Notes: generated by a model not told the origin, from the sequence alone. 64,000 bases of DNA from Megalobrama amblycephala (GCF_018812025.1 NC_063052.1:27386354-27450353), one strand, 5' to 3'; shown: positions 9,916 through 21,735, numbered from the stretch's first letter. Translations and numbers: made by a program.

Positions 9916-11929
9916 TATTTTACTAGCCACAGATGTTCTCACAATATAACAATGACGAAACAGTGCAATACCAATACATATTTAAAACATTCCTCCTTTA
10001 AAAACATTCTTCCTTTAATAGCTCACAGATAAGATTTAAACATACTTATTGACACCAAAGTAACACTGCTTGTTTTCCTAATTCAGTTTGTACAAATGGA
10101 ACCAAAAGGGTATCAAGTTCTGTCACTGAAAGAGAATATACCCCAGCAATTTTCTGTTTAGTAAGGAAACAAAGATATGTTGATTTGTAAATCAACATAT
10201 CTTTGTTTCAAAGTAGATTTGTAAATGAACAATGCTGCGGTTTGTGTTGATACTACTCTATTATACAGCTTACAATGATGAGTTGTGAAATTACAATTTG
10301 TTATAAATCTGAGAGCACCATGATACAAGAGTGTCTAAGGTACATAACATTTTTGTATATGCTGATTTGTACAAAACATCACCTTAATGAAGAACTGGCA
10401 TAAACATGACAGAACTAATCTTTTTTTTTTTTTTTTCTTTTTTTTTTTTTGCCTTAAAGGAAAAACAGGCTTTGTTTTTAAAATAAAACCACAGCTTTAA
10501 CTTGAGTTTAGTCCTTAACCAATTTACATGAGACTAAAAAGATAAAGATTCATTAAATAAAAAACCAAGATATCTCTATTACAAGTAAAGTGCTATCCGG
10601 TAATAGATTTGCTGCTTGTTTCTTTGAATTTGAATTAAGAAAAGTCACAAACTGTAATAAAGATACTGCTTGATGTAATTTGGATGCACTACAATAAATC
10701 ACTGTGTCATCAGCATAAAAATGAAAACTAGCTTTCCTGATGTTAAAATTTAGATGATTAATAATAAAACGTAAAGGTCACAGAACAGATGTCTGAGAAA
10801 CACTCCTCTTAATCTGTAAAGGTGCGGATGAGCGACCTTCCAATAGCACACATTGTGTCCTGTTCATTAAACAGTTTTTATACCAGGAGATAGTGTTATT
10901 AGACAATCCTATCAGTTTGAGACTAGATTTCAAAGTGCTGAAATCAACAGTCCCAAACACCAATAAAAAGGGATGCACAAAAGTGATGATATCCTTTGTC
11001 AAGTGCCTCAATAATGTCATTTACGACCTCAATTGCAACTGTAGTTGTGTTGTTTTTTTCTAAAACCTGACTGATTATGTGATAAAATATTATGTTCAGT
11101 TAAATATAAAGACAATTGTTCACTAATAAGACTTTTGAAAACCTTACAGAATTTAGAAATCAGTTATCCATGTTAGTGGGATCTCCTCCTTTTAACAATG
11201 GGATGACAAAGGCAGATTTCCCAATTTTTGGAACTTAAAACAAAGCAAAAGATTAAAAATCTATGTCAAATGGGCAGCAATAAAGTTTGCAGCAACTGTT
11301 TAAAACTAAAATTAAGATCCAATAAATGTCTTTCTCTATAATCCATATCATTGTTCCTATCTACAGTTTTAAGTAGGTCTACCTGGAATAGAGATTCACG
11401 GCGACAAAGTGCTTATTAAAGCAATCAAGCATTTTTCTTTATCTAAAATTTTAATGAACTTATCCAATATATATGAGGGAAGCTCTGCAACTGTTTTTGC
11501 CCTAATAATTAATTTTTTTTTTCCCCCAAAATTGCATAGGCTTATTAAAGTTGTCAGTTGTTTAATTTAAATAATCAGCTTTAACATGGTATTTGAGAGG
11601 AGCATGTCTATTTATAATGAAGTGAGCCCTTTATAAAAATCCTTCCAGGCATACTCCATTTCTGGAATTAACAAAAACTTTTCCCAACCAAACCGAGCAA
11701 GATCATTAACAAAACCTAGTTCACTAAATTGAGACATACACCGCCTAGTAATAATACAAGGTTTTGTTTTAAGTAAATTTGCATTTCTATCTGAAACAGC
11801 ACAATGATCACTAATGTCATGTGCCTAAACAGCTACTGAATATCTATGAGGTACATTTGTAAAGACAAGTTCAAGATGTGACGATTTATTGGGATTTTAA
11901 TTAAATTGAACTAAACTGATCACAAATGA
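9916..11929 (-). pseudogene. Decayed non-LTR retrotransposon (L2/CR1-group) reverse transcriptase
   Basis: On the minus strand, 11210-10780 carries a broken reverse transcriptase reading: AFVIPLLKGGDPTNM, then ILSHNQSGFRKKHNT, VVNDIIEAL, and TVDFSTLKSSLKL...NNTISWYKNCLMNRTQ (the AFDTVDH...WF..YL.DR region of L2/CR1-like RTs). Upstream, around 11690-11600, a WEKFLLIPEMEYAWKDF-like segment is seen. Stops and shifts occur throughout, so it is non-functional. It is opposite in orientation to the plus-strand L2-like copy at 41.4 kb. Confidence 0.65.
10166..10209. repeat. Perfect 21-bp palindrome with 2-nt loop
   Basis: The arms begin GAAACAAAGATATGTTG (10166-10186) and are repeated as an exact inverse at 10189-10209, separated only by GT. 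It lies in the decayed LINE region and would extrude as a cruciform or hairpin. Confidence 0.95.
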
Positions 11930-12280
11930 TGATAAAGACATTTCTGAAAAATATTTAAATGTTTCAAATAAATGGTGTTCTTCTGAACTTTCCATTTATC
12001 AAAGAATCCTGAAACTCAAAAATATTAAGCAGAATAATTGATTTCAACATTGATAATAAGAAACATTTCTTGAGCAGCGAATCAGCATATTAGAAAGATT
12101 TCTGAAGGGTCATGTGACATTGAAGACTGAAGTAATGGCTGCTGAAAATTCAGCTTTTCCATCACAGGAATAAATGACATTTTAAAATGTTAAATAGAAA
12201 ACGGTTATTTTAAAAAGTATAAAAATAATAATATTACTGTATTTTTCATTAAATAAATGCTTGGTGAGCATAAGAGACTT
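11930..12280 (-). mobile_element. Right arm of the CATTCAAAAGTTTG-type MITE
   Basis: It contains the reverse-oriented core of the family: AAGAAACATTTCTTGAGCAG, GTCATGTGACATTGAAGACTG, and TGCTTGGTGAGCATAAGAGAC, the inverse of CTTACCAAGGCTGCATT at 9840. The terminal CAAACTTTTGAATGG end is missing where Gag-like sequence begins. Confidence 0.65.
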
Positions 12281-12304
12281 CCTTCAGAAGGAAATAACAA
12301 CACA

Positions 12305-13390
12305 TTAGATCAGTAACATTCTAAGTTCAGTCTGGCCTTTGCCAGTTTGTAGCTTCATAAAAGAGAGAAATGGAAGGACCGGTGGAAGGACACATGGAGG
12401 AGCAGACGGTGGAAACTTAAGCCCAACTAACATCGGTGACGCCGGGAGTTGTGGAGGCCCAGGTGTTGTCTGATGGACCAAGAGACCAGGCATCATAGAT
12501 GGACCAGGAGACCAAGATGGAGATGTGATGAGTGGCCGAGGTAGAGCCAGTGTGCTGGAGAACTGAGACGACGACAGTGTGAGTGAGGACAGAGGCAGAG
12601 CCGGAGGGAAGGAGGAGCCTGACAGAGTCCAAGGAGATGAGGGATGAGGTGCAGCTGAAGGCCCGGAAGTCCGAGCTGATGGTAGTCCAACGACTGACCA
12701 AGGTGGAGCCGGTGGGACAAGGGAGCCTGGTGAAGCTGAAAGGATAATGGTCATGGGTGAAGCCCTGGTGGCAAGGTTGATGGGCCGAGGTGGAGCTGAG
12801 GGCTCGGAGGGATGAGGCAGAGTCAGTGAATCCCCATGGCACTGTGGGACTGGTGACCCCAAGGCAGATCCGGGTTGCATGGCAGAACTAACTAAGGAGC
12901 TGAAGGGCTGAAGGGAGCCAGCGGATGTGTGATCAAAGGAATGGCTGGCTTCTTTGGAGCAGGCAGGAGAGGAAAGCTGAGTTTGAATTTCACTGATATA
13001 GTACAGGTGCTGTGTGAGAAAACAGGCTTGGTGTAATACAGACTAGTGGCGACAAAGAATACTGAATCAGGGTGGGAAGGCGCTACTTCCGTCTCCCAAT
13101 CAATTAGCCTCTCCTCTTCATCCAGATCCACCAACACTCCCACTGGCATGGATGTAATGGCTGGCTCACACACCTGGTCAGCCGGGAAGGAAGGATTCTG
13201 CTGCCCACCGTAAAAGAGGATCCGTCAATCCATAAGGCAAAATTTAGGTAATCTACCAGGGTCCAGCAGGAATCCCCCTGAGACATGACCACCTGAATCT
13301 CATCATCAAGTCCGCACCTGAATCCCTCAATGAGTGACAGGTTGTTGCAGATGACATAATGGCAGATGCTGACAAACTCCTCCACGTATT
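12305..13390 (-). pseudogene. Gypsy-like retrotransposon Gag remnant
   Basis: Two minus-strand frames form one damaged gene. 13385-13104 encodes VEEFVSICHYVICNNLSL-like text with IEGFRCGLDDEIQ, which I recognise as a recurrent fish retrotransposon Gag-like protein. The reading then shifts frame near 13180 and 12880. 12880-12305 encodes a Pro/Ser/Leu-rich tail (PPAPPWSVVGLP). No protease, RT or integrase follows, so it is a Gag-only or truncated copy. The overlapping Pro-rich frames in other phases are shadows. Confidence 0.55.
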
Positions 13391-13403
13391 CCTCCAGGTT
13401 TCG

Positions 13404-13816
13404 TCTGTTTTAGAAAATGAAAATCACAGGTCCGTTCCCCATTGGAACAACATTAATTGAAGCGATTTCCATTTTTCTCTTTTTAGGTCTGGTATTCTTT
13501 CATTTTATTAGTCCAAAGATGATGAAGATAAACCAGGGATTTAGAAATAGCAGTGAGGTTTATTTAACAAGCAAACTCCAAGCAAAAACAACACTGGACG
13601 AAGAACTGATCAAACTGAGGGATTTAAATACACAAGGATAATTAACTCAAATACAGACAGGCGTGCTAATTAATCAAATCATGAAATGCCATGACAACTA
13701 AGGAGCAAACAGGAACATAGAACAAAGGAACAAAGGGAACAGGTAACAAAGAGAAACAAACTGAAAGTCCATGAAAACTAAAGTAAAACACACAAAGAAT
13801 GTTACAAAAACATGAT
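13404..13816 (-). mobile_element. Probable LTR and 5' leader of the Gag-bearing element
   Basis: Read on the minus strand, this sequence starts near TGTTTTTGTAACATTC. It contains GTATTTAAATCCC (TATA-like), then AATAAACCTCACTG (polyadenylation signal) and leads into the Gag frame. This order fits an LTR upstream of gag. The second LTR and target-site duplication were not found. Confidence 0.5.
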
Positions 13817-15208
13817 CTGTAGACTTCAAACAATCAGCTTGGTGAAATGAAATGTCCACGTCTGTGACCAGTGTTTACTGAGCTTGATGACTGATGATCC
13901 GAAAATAAGTTGACCATTAAAAAGAAAAGCTGAACAATCAGTTCAATAAAATATATTGTTTAAATTGTTACTGCCTTGAGTTATTATTTTGGAATAGTAA
14001 AATAAATAAATAAATAAAAACATTAACTTGGAAACATTTACTTGGTTTTAATAATTAGTACATTAATTACATTGTTAATGTAAAAATACTTTTATTTCCT
14101 TTACAGGTAAAGAATTCACATTAAAACAAAACAAAACCGAGTACTCCTCATTTTAGAACACCACTGCATACCACTGTTTATCACCCAGTAATACATTTAA
14201 AGTTGGATATATAGTACATTCAGCTTTACACACATACATACAGTACAATCACATACTACTGTATATAGCAAATCTTGGCTGTGTGATTGCTTATATCATT
14301 GCAAAATTTTAACTTTATTGTCGCCCAGCTCTAATTTGCTAAATACCAAATTTTCTGTAAAGCTGCTTTGAAACCATGTGTATTTTAAAAATAGATACAA
14401 ATAAATTTGTCTTGACATGCTTTTTCTGTCATAAAGGTTATAAATCTACTGTCATATTTATTCATAGTGCAGAAATATTAGCTGAATTTCAAATAATTGA
14501 AATTTCCATTAGCTGTCAATACTATGATATGTTAAGCTCTTATTAAAAGTAGCATGCAAATATATGAAGTGACATGTTCATATGTCCAATGATATGTATA
14601 AATGCATAAGATGAAGGTGTGGAAAGAGCTGTGTCAGTTTGAAATCAAACAGGAATAGAGTGATTCTGAGGTTTTATTTTAGCATTTGTATTCATAAAAT
14701 ATTAATAATATTATATTAATAATATAAAATTTTATATATTAAATTAAATTCATATAGGTATTTGTTGTAGTGCTTTTATATGTGTGTATATTTGATGTAT
14801 GTAAATAATCAATTGTTTTACAATATTTTTTACTGTAGTAAAGTAAAAAAAACAAACAAAGAAAAAACTAAATATCACAATACAATAATAATAATAATAA
14901 TAATAATAATTTTATTTAAGTTAAATATAATGTACCCCCCCCCCCTCCCTCCCTTTTGGATTGTGGAGCGGAATATGACCCTGGCATATTCACGAGGTTA
15001 GTCCACATACTGCACACAGTAGCCTATACTATATACGGAAAATAACTGTTGAAGCAGTGCAGTAGTACACCATTCCAAACATCTTTTGTTCCCACTGGCA
15101 TGGTTTTGACCAGCACTGACTGTACTGGACTTGAAACTAGGCTGCAATATGCTTTCACTGCCCCCTAGCGGTAGATTATAAAAGTGCAATATATTGGATA
15201 AACAAAGG
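13817..15208. other. Intron with short (ATA)n and poly-C tract
   Basis: AT-rich sequence. It holds an (AAT)n run at about 14884-14910 and a C-rich homopolymer run near 14935-14953. No gene is seen. Confidence 0.5.
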
Positions 15209-15525
15209 AAGTTGTGGCCTAATGGTTAGAGAGTTGGAACTGTAATCCAAAGGTTGGGGTTTTGAGTCTCAGTACTGGCAGGAAGTGTAGGTGGGGGGAG
15301 TTAATGAACAGCACTCTCTTATGTTTTCATTACCCACAACTGAGGTGCCCTTGAGCAAGGTACCTAACCCAACCGCTCCCCGGGCACCACAGCAAAAATG
15401 GCTGTTCACTGCTCCAGGTGTGTGTTCACAGTGTGTGTATGTGTTCAATACTCACTGCTGTGTGTGTGCACTTGGATGGGTGAAATGCAGAGCAGTCACT
15501 TTCACTTTCAATTAAATAATAACAA
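15209..15525 (+). mobile_element. tRNA-derived SINE
   Basis: The head reads TTGTGGCCTAATGGTTAGAG, containing the pol III A box TGGCCTAATGG, followed about 40 bp later by a degenerate B box (GGGGTTTTGAGTCTC). The body contains GAGGTGCCCTTGAGCAAGGT and CTGCTCCAGGTGTGTGTTC, and the 3' end is GGATGGGTGAAATGCAGAGC. This is the common fish tRNA-head SINE. A related head lies on the minus strand at 37873-37951. Confidence 0.88.
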
Positions 15526-16087
15526 AACATAATTATTTTCTGACTAATGTAGGGCTGCAGCTTCATTCGGGATCATGAATGAAGTATTGATCAATGATTT
15601 CATGTGTTATCAGTGTTATGAAGTCACTGCAAAAGTGTCTCAGAAAAGTGTCAGTTAGTTTTCTCAGGAGAAAAGCTTTTAACATTTCTTTGCAGAAGCC
15701 ACTTGCTTTAATATTTTGTATCTAATGCAATGGAATTGCATTAAATGTGATTTAAGTGGCCAAATATTGTTTCATCTTTATTTTGAAGAGTTTATCTACA
15801 GTTTTGTTAATAAATACAATATAAAATATTAAAACATTAAAACATAAAATTAAAAAAATTCTTTGTGTGAAATGTTTTCTTTGAAGTTTGCTTAATGCTG
15901 TCATTAAAAATAAACAACACTTTTTCTTTGTTGTTTAATGATATGACAATAAGTATCTTAATTTTCTAAATGCTTTAATTAAACAGGCAAAACTGCAAAA
16001 CAGGGTAACTGCAAGTAAAAAATACTCAAAGACATGTTTTATTTAATATATGCGTTTTGAAATATGTATTAGTTTATGTACCAGTAT
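15526..16087. other. Intron, no recognised feature
   Basis: AT-rich sequence; no gene or clear repeat boundary recognised. Confidence 0.5.
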
Positions 16088-16867
16088 ATTAAAGGTGGTA
16101 CAGAGGATGTTTTCGTCGTCTGAGTTTTTGAAATGAGCGCATGCGGAGAACAATCCCCCTCCTTCACAGCTCATTTCAAGTGAACGCCTCCCAAAACTCG
16201 TGCACGAGTGTTTGTTTACCACCGGCATTCGCTGTGTTATTAAGCTGGGCACACATTTAACGACTAGCTAAAACATTCTGACTATGCTCAACATACAGCG
16301 ATAGTTTCCTGCTCCTGAAGCAGATTTATATACTTTCACATGGAATTTGAACACCGATTGTAATCGCAGACTAAACGCAACTGGCTCTGACTGGACGCGT
16401 TTGAGCGCGATCAGTCATAAGTATCAATTTACATTCATAATCAGCCTTACAATCGTTAAGCTGCGCACACACTTAGTGGATTCATTATGTCGGACTCACC
16501 GCAGGTGACTCACAATCTGCAGTTGTTACTCCTGTCTCCCGACAAAAACATTGCATGCGGCGCCTGTAGAGTGTGGAAAGTTTCTAGAGCGCGCACCCGC
16601 GCGTCTCTCACAAGGAACGTCATGGCAGTAATTGACAAGCCAGAGGGCCAATCCGCGCACGTCTCTCACAATGGCAGTGATTGACAAGCCAGAGGGCCAA
16701 TCTTTTGGCTGATGTTTTTAAGGCCCTACCTCGTGCACAGATGATGTATATTAATAATATTCCTTTCAGTGCACGTAATAAATAGTCTTTTATCACTTAG
16801 TAAAGACAGTTTCAAGTAATATTGCAAAAATGTATAAAACAAAACATCCTCTTTACCACCTTTAATA
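16088..16867 (+). mobile_element. TTAAAGGTGG-type MITE, copy A (with nested insertion)
   Basis: The left end is TTAAAGGTGGTACAGAGGATG and the right end CATCCTCTTTACCACCTTTAA. Internal sequence (GCATGCGGCGCCTGTAGAGT, GACAAGCCAGAGGGCCAATC in two tandem copies) matches copy B at 21123-21735 in the opposite orientation. Copy A carries an extra ~237 bp at 16239-16475 that copy B lacks. Confidence 0.85.
16239..16475 (-). mobile_element. MITE nested in copy A
   Basis: Comparison with copy B shows this stretch is an insertion. The same sequence occurs in the opposite orientation at 28187-28410 (AGTCAGAGCCAGTTGCGTT, CGCTCAAACGCGTCCAGTC, ATAATCGGCCTTACAATCG-like). The ends are AAGC(C/T)GxGCACACACTTAACG-type inverted repeats. 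Confidence 0.8.
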
Positions 16868-17516
16868 CATACACATTAAAGGTTGATTGATATTGTTTTT
16901 TGCCGATACAATAATAATTTGTTTAAAGCAAGGCACAAAAAAAAAAAGATTATTGTGCCGTTAACAGTAAAATCTGTATATTGAATGAGTTAAATAATGA
17001 TTGCGAGCTGCTCTAAAAGAGTGAACCTGTAGAACATGCAGCAGTGTTGTGTTTTGACTTTAAACGTGCAGCGCTCACATTTCAATTAAATGATCACATT
17101 AATCACATTAATCGATATCGCAGTTCCTCTGTTTTTTTCTCATCTCCAAATCAACGTCAACTTCATATGAGTTATGAACAATTAAAGTCAACAGTTCAAC
17201 AGTCAACATGAAATTAGAATTCGGCATTACTATTTTAGTGCATGTTTCTGCACTTAATGTAAATGATTAATCAAGGTATGACATTGGAAAGAAAGTGTAT
17301 TATCTCAGAATGTAATCCCAAAACTTGCTTTGTCTGATATTACTTTCTCAGGTGAATAAAATCAAGTCCCTCCCTTCTTTCATTGAATGTACTGATTCAC
17401 TCAGAAATAGGTCATATTAGTAAGTAAAATGAGGTTAACACTCTTTCATCTCTGACATTATGATCTGTATTCCCTCATAAAACACCCACTTTAACAGCAC
17501 TCCACAAAAGAAAGAA

Positions 17517-17520
<4 letters not shown>
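16868..17520. other. Intron, no recognised feature
   Basis: AT-rich sequence between the MITE and the LINE tail. No feature recognised. Confidence 0.5.

Positions 17521-17557
<37 letters not shown>
17521..17557. repeat. (GA)n tract at the LINE 3' end
   Basis: About 18 GA units. On the minus strand it follows AATAAAGTGTTTGTAAAAC, so it forms the (CT)n tail of the Tx1-type LINE. Confidence 0.9.
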
Positions 17558-17561
<4 letters not shown>

Positions 17562-19329
17562 ACAAACACTTTATTAACAGTTCTATGAATTTAAGTTCTT
17601 CAAATTACCTTAATTCATGTATAAAAAACAACTCATCATTAAGTACAGTACATAGACCAACATCACTACACCATTCAATCTTAAAAACATTGACTGCATT
17701 CATCAATTTGTAATAATTGAAATCAACAAGAATTCTTGATTTGAACATATTCTTAAAAACTGTTACAATGTGCTTTCCATTTCTCTGTTCAATTTTATTT
17801 CTTCTAGAAATATAAATTGCCATTTTGGCTTGACCAACAATAAAGTTAATTAATTGACACCTATATTTCTGTAGTTTACTGTACTTAAAACCCAGTATAA
17901 AACATTGCTTTGTAAAAGAAATCCATAATAAAGAAAACAAAAAAATCGAAGAGAACAAAGAGCGGAGAAAGTCTGTCACAATTCATAAAACAATGGAAAA
18001 CTGTTTCTCTTTGTGTACAGAAAGGACAATTATCATTTATAGTGGGATTCATTTTCGTCACAAAAGCATTTACAGCTATGGCACCATGCAAGATTCTCCA
18101 CTGGAGATCCCCTGCTCTTTTAGTCAGTGGTGGTTTGTATAGTACTCTCCACTCTGGTTTAATTTCCTCTACCACTCCCAATTTATCTCTCCAAACTGTA
18201 TCAGCTCTATCTTTTAACGTATTTTTATTAATAATCTTCACAATACATCTATACAGCACCTTTTCTTTGATTGTGCAAAAATCGAGATTTTCATTTTTAT
18301 TCAAACACAACAGTGGACTATTATAACTGGATTTTTCAAGATCAGGTATAAGTCTGATGTCTGGGAAAAAATCATAAGCATCAGCAGAAATAAGACCCAT
18401 ATTATATTCATCAAGTAGAGCTTTTTCTTTGGAGTTTAAAACCCAATCTAATTTATCTATAAACTTTCTGGCAAATCTCACTGATCTTATACCCAGATGT
18501 ACAGCAACAATTTCTGCATTTTTTAGTCCAGGTCCTGCTTTGTCAACAATATCTTTCAATTGTAATAATTTCTTTGACACAAGTAAGTCTTTAAGTCCTG
18601 GAATGTCATCACCTGACACATCAAGGCGACTCCCAAAAAACACAGGTTCTTCAAGCAACCAAAAAAGAGATGTAGCTGACTCAGTCCACTGATGTTTAAA
18701 AAGTCTCCACACTTTAAAGAGTCTTTTATAAAAAGAGGGTAATCCAGTCAAATCCAGAAAAGAATGATCCATTAAGAAAAGCGCAGCATGAAGTCCCATT
18801 CCATTCACTCTACGTAAAATGCTTTGTGCTAATGGCTTCCACACTAGACTTTGAGATCCCATCAGTAATCGCTGAATGAAATGTAATCGATAAGTTGCTC
18901 CTCTGCTGACCAGATTAATCAAACCTTGACCTCCATCTCTTGGCAGGAAAAGAACACTTTGAGGTGTCCAATGTAAATTGTCCCAGAAAAAAATTAACCA
19001 TTTCTTCTTGAAGCTTATAAAGCTTCAAATAGGTGGATCTAGGCATGCAAGTTTATGCCATAAAGAGGACCCCACTAAATTATTAATTATAAGTGCGCGA
19101 CCCCACTAAATTATTAATAATAAGACAGTTGGGGAAGTAGCCATTTCCATTTCTGTAAACGTCCTTTGATTTTTTCTAGCATACAATCCCAGTTCCTTTG
19201 AACAAAGTCATCATTACCTAAAAATACTCCAAGGTATTTTAAACCACCTTTCTTCCAGATTAAACCACCAGGTAAATTGGGAAGTCCTCTATTCCAGTCA
19301 TCTATTAAAAGGGCCTCACTTTTTGCCCA
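17558..19329 (-). pseudogene. Tx1-type LINE ORF2, C-terminal part and 3' UTR
   Basis: This is the 3' part of a non-LTR retrotransposon on the minus strand. 19329-19115 reads WAKSEALLIDDW...LKYLGVFLGND, the post-RT 'thumb' region. 18922-17885 is an open stretch of about 345 codons covering the RT connection and ending with a C-terminal zinc-knuckle-like CPFC...H...C motif (about 17978-18028; CX2CX7HX4C). A frame change near 17980 and the preceding breaks inactivate it. A duplicated ~31-bp unit (CCCACTAAATTATTAAT) occurs at 19070-19120. The 3' end has an AATAAA signal at about 17572. It is continuous with the half at 22358-25844; the 3.0-kb insert at 19330-22357 splits it. Confidence 0.85.
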
Positions 19330-19732
19330 CACTGTTAGCAATTTCTGTAAATTACACAGTATTTTACTGTAATATGAACTGTATTTTACTGTAAATCAGT
19401 TATACAGTATGTTACTGTATTTAAAAGTTGCATTATGGGAAATATCCCATTGGCGTCAATAAAATACAGTATTTTTCATTTACTGTAAACTGAAATACAG
19501 TAAAAACAAATGAGCGCGAAAACTGACCAATCACAGAGAGGCTTATTTTTCCGCTTGGAGAAAGAAGAAAAGGAAGACACCAATGCAAGAACCAGGCAGC
19601 TGCAAAGGTGTGTACAAATTTTCTTTCATTGTATTAACATAATTTGTATTTTTGGTTTAACTAAAAGTGTACATCTGAGTCCATCTTGCCAGGTGTTAAA
19701 AATTAACACTGAAGCAGTGTTAAAGTTAATGA

Positions 19733-21117
19733 GATGATTGATGATTGAGTGATGATTGACAATTAGTGATGACAACTGATGTTAATAAGCAGAATCATTG
19801 AAGGAATGAGAGAAAAAAGTTCTTAATTAATGGAATGTTTCATTTCATGTCACCATGAAAGAGGTCAGCATTTGCTTTAGTTGGGCTCTTGACTCTTTAC
19901 CTTTCATTGTTAATTTTTCTCTGATTGCTCCAACTTTGTGTTTGTAAAGCACATTTGTTATGGCCAGAGAAAATATGATCTGGTCACAATATGTTTTGGT
20001 GATGATATTATCATCATGCAATGGCCTGATGTATATTAGAGTCTAACTCTCTGACCATATGCTTGATGTGTAGCTTTAGTATTAATGATTGTAGTCCTGT
20101 GATTTTGCAGCTTGAGATCCATGGAGTAGTAGAAACTTTTTTTTTTAAGGAAATACATTATGCATAGAAGCTTCTGTGTTTAAACACACACAGACATCAA
20201 GAATCAGCATATGATTCTCAAGAACGGTGACGATAAATAAATACAAAATACTGACAAACAGATCAACTCTGAACATCACAAAACAAGCTACTGTCACAAC
20301 AAAACAACAGAAAAATAAAGCAAACATGAACAATCTACGAAAATTACAGGACAATTCAGCTGCATAATTTATTCATGCAGCAATGCATGATGGGAGCCAT
20401 GGATGAGTTTTGATTGGTGGCTCCCATCATACACTGCAACATGAAGCACTTTGTTTGATTGTCACCATTGTTGAGGGTCATATGCTGATTCTTGATGTCT
20501 GTGTGTGTTTCAAAAAAACCCCTTCAGATTATAAAAGCACTGCTGGATCTCAAGCGGTAACAGAGATGTACTGTAAAGAAATAATATGAAATCTTTGTAA
20601 CTGGTTAATACTGGATGTCACCAATGAATCTGGCCATTTCACAATGAGAATGTCATCATCAAAACACAACCATTATGACTGTGCTTCCCAAAGCATTGTA
20701 AACCTAAATTGATCAACTTTGGCTTACATCACTATTGGGAAACGCAGTCCAGTTTCACTCGCCGTAAAACAAATGTGCTCTACAAACAGTTGGAGCAGCC
20801 AGAGATAAATTTATGTTAATAAATAGAGTCAAGAGCCCAACTAAAGGAAATGCTTTTCACCATCATGGTGACTTCAAACTAAACTTTCATTAAAACATTA
20901 ACATCTAAACATCTGTTAATTCTCAATAAGAACTTCTGTTGATGTATGACAGAAATAAAATCAAACTGGTTAATAATAAGTGTAATAATGTTTAATGGCT
21001 GGAAGTCAGTTGTAGTTGTTGTGTCCCTCTCTTTTTCTCTTGTTGTTTCTTCAATGATTCTGCTTATTAACATCAGGTGTCACCACTAATTGTCAATCAC
21101 CACTCAATCATCAATTA
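19733..21117. mobile_element. Giant foldback (~0.69-kb arms)
   Basis: The left arm from GATGATTGATGATTGAGTG (about 19732), AATAAGCAGAATCATTGAAG, GAGCCCAACT-type text and CAGACATCAAGAATCAGC returns inverted through GCTGATTCTTGATGTCTG (about 20482), GAGTCAAGAGCCCAACTAAA (20827), CTTCAATGATTCTGCTTATT (21049) to CACTCAATCATCAATTAT (21102). The centre is near 20400, around GATGGGAGCCATGG. The arms have diverged by scattered changes. There is no coding content. Confidence 0.85.
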
Positions 21118-21122
21118 TCTCT

Positions 21123-21735
21123 TTAAAGGAGCTAAAGAGGATGTTTTGTTTTATACATTTTTGCAATATTACTTGAAACTGTATTTACTAACTGATAAAA
21201 GACTATTTATTAGGTGCACTGAAAGGAATAATATTAATATACATCATCTGTGCACGAGGTAGGGCCTTAAAAACATCAGCCAATCGTTTACGCGATCATC
21301 GCGTAAACGATTGGCCCTCTGGCTTGTCAATCACTGCCGTGACGTTCCTTGTGAGAGACGTGCGCGGATTGGCCCTCTGGCTTGTCAATCACTGCCGTGA
21401 CGTTCCTTGTGGGAGACGAGCGCGGCTGCACGCTCCAGTAACTTTCCACACTCCACAGGCGTCGCATGCAATGTTTTTGTCAGGAGACAGGAGTAACAAC
21501 TGCAGATTATGAGTTACCTGCGGTGAGTCCGACATAATGAATCCACTAACACTACACAGCGAATGCCGGTGGTAAACACTTGTGTTCCAATACTCGCGCA
21601 CGAGTTTTGGGAGGCGTTCCCTTGAAATGAGCTGTGAAGGAGGGGGGTTGTTCTTACGCATGCGCTCATTTCAAAAACTCAGTAACAAGTCTTTGGTTTC
21701 TCAGTCGACGAAAAGATCCTCTTTAGCACCTTTAA
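21123..21735 (-). mobile_element. TTAAAGGTGG-type MITE, copy B
   Basis: Inverse of copy A at 16088-16867. It starts TTAAAGGAGCTAAAGAGGATG, ends GATCCTCTTTAGCACCTTTAA, and lies immediately beside the foldback. It lacks the nested insertion of copy A, so it preserves the empty site. It carries its own palindrome at 21279-21315. Confidence 0.88.
21279..21315. repeat. Perfect 18-bp palindrome with 1-nt loop
   Basis: GCCAATCGTTTACGCGAT, then C, then the exact inverse. Copy A has only GGCCAATCTTTTGGCTGATG at the equivalent place. Confidence 0.95.

Noticed and set aside
12305..12880. 191-codon Pro/Ser/Leu-rich protein as a novel gene
   Set aside because: It continues a Gag-like remnant on the same strand; neighbouring open frames are overlapping shadows of the same GC-rich stretch.
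17885..18922. 345-codon open frame as a host gene
   Set aside because: It carries LINE ORF2 C-terminal features (CPFC...H...C) and is collinear with the endonuclease/RT at 22.3-24.5 kb.
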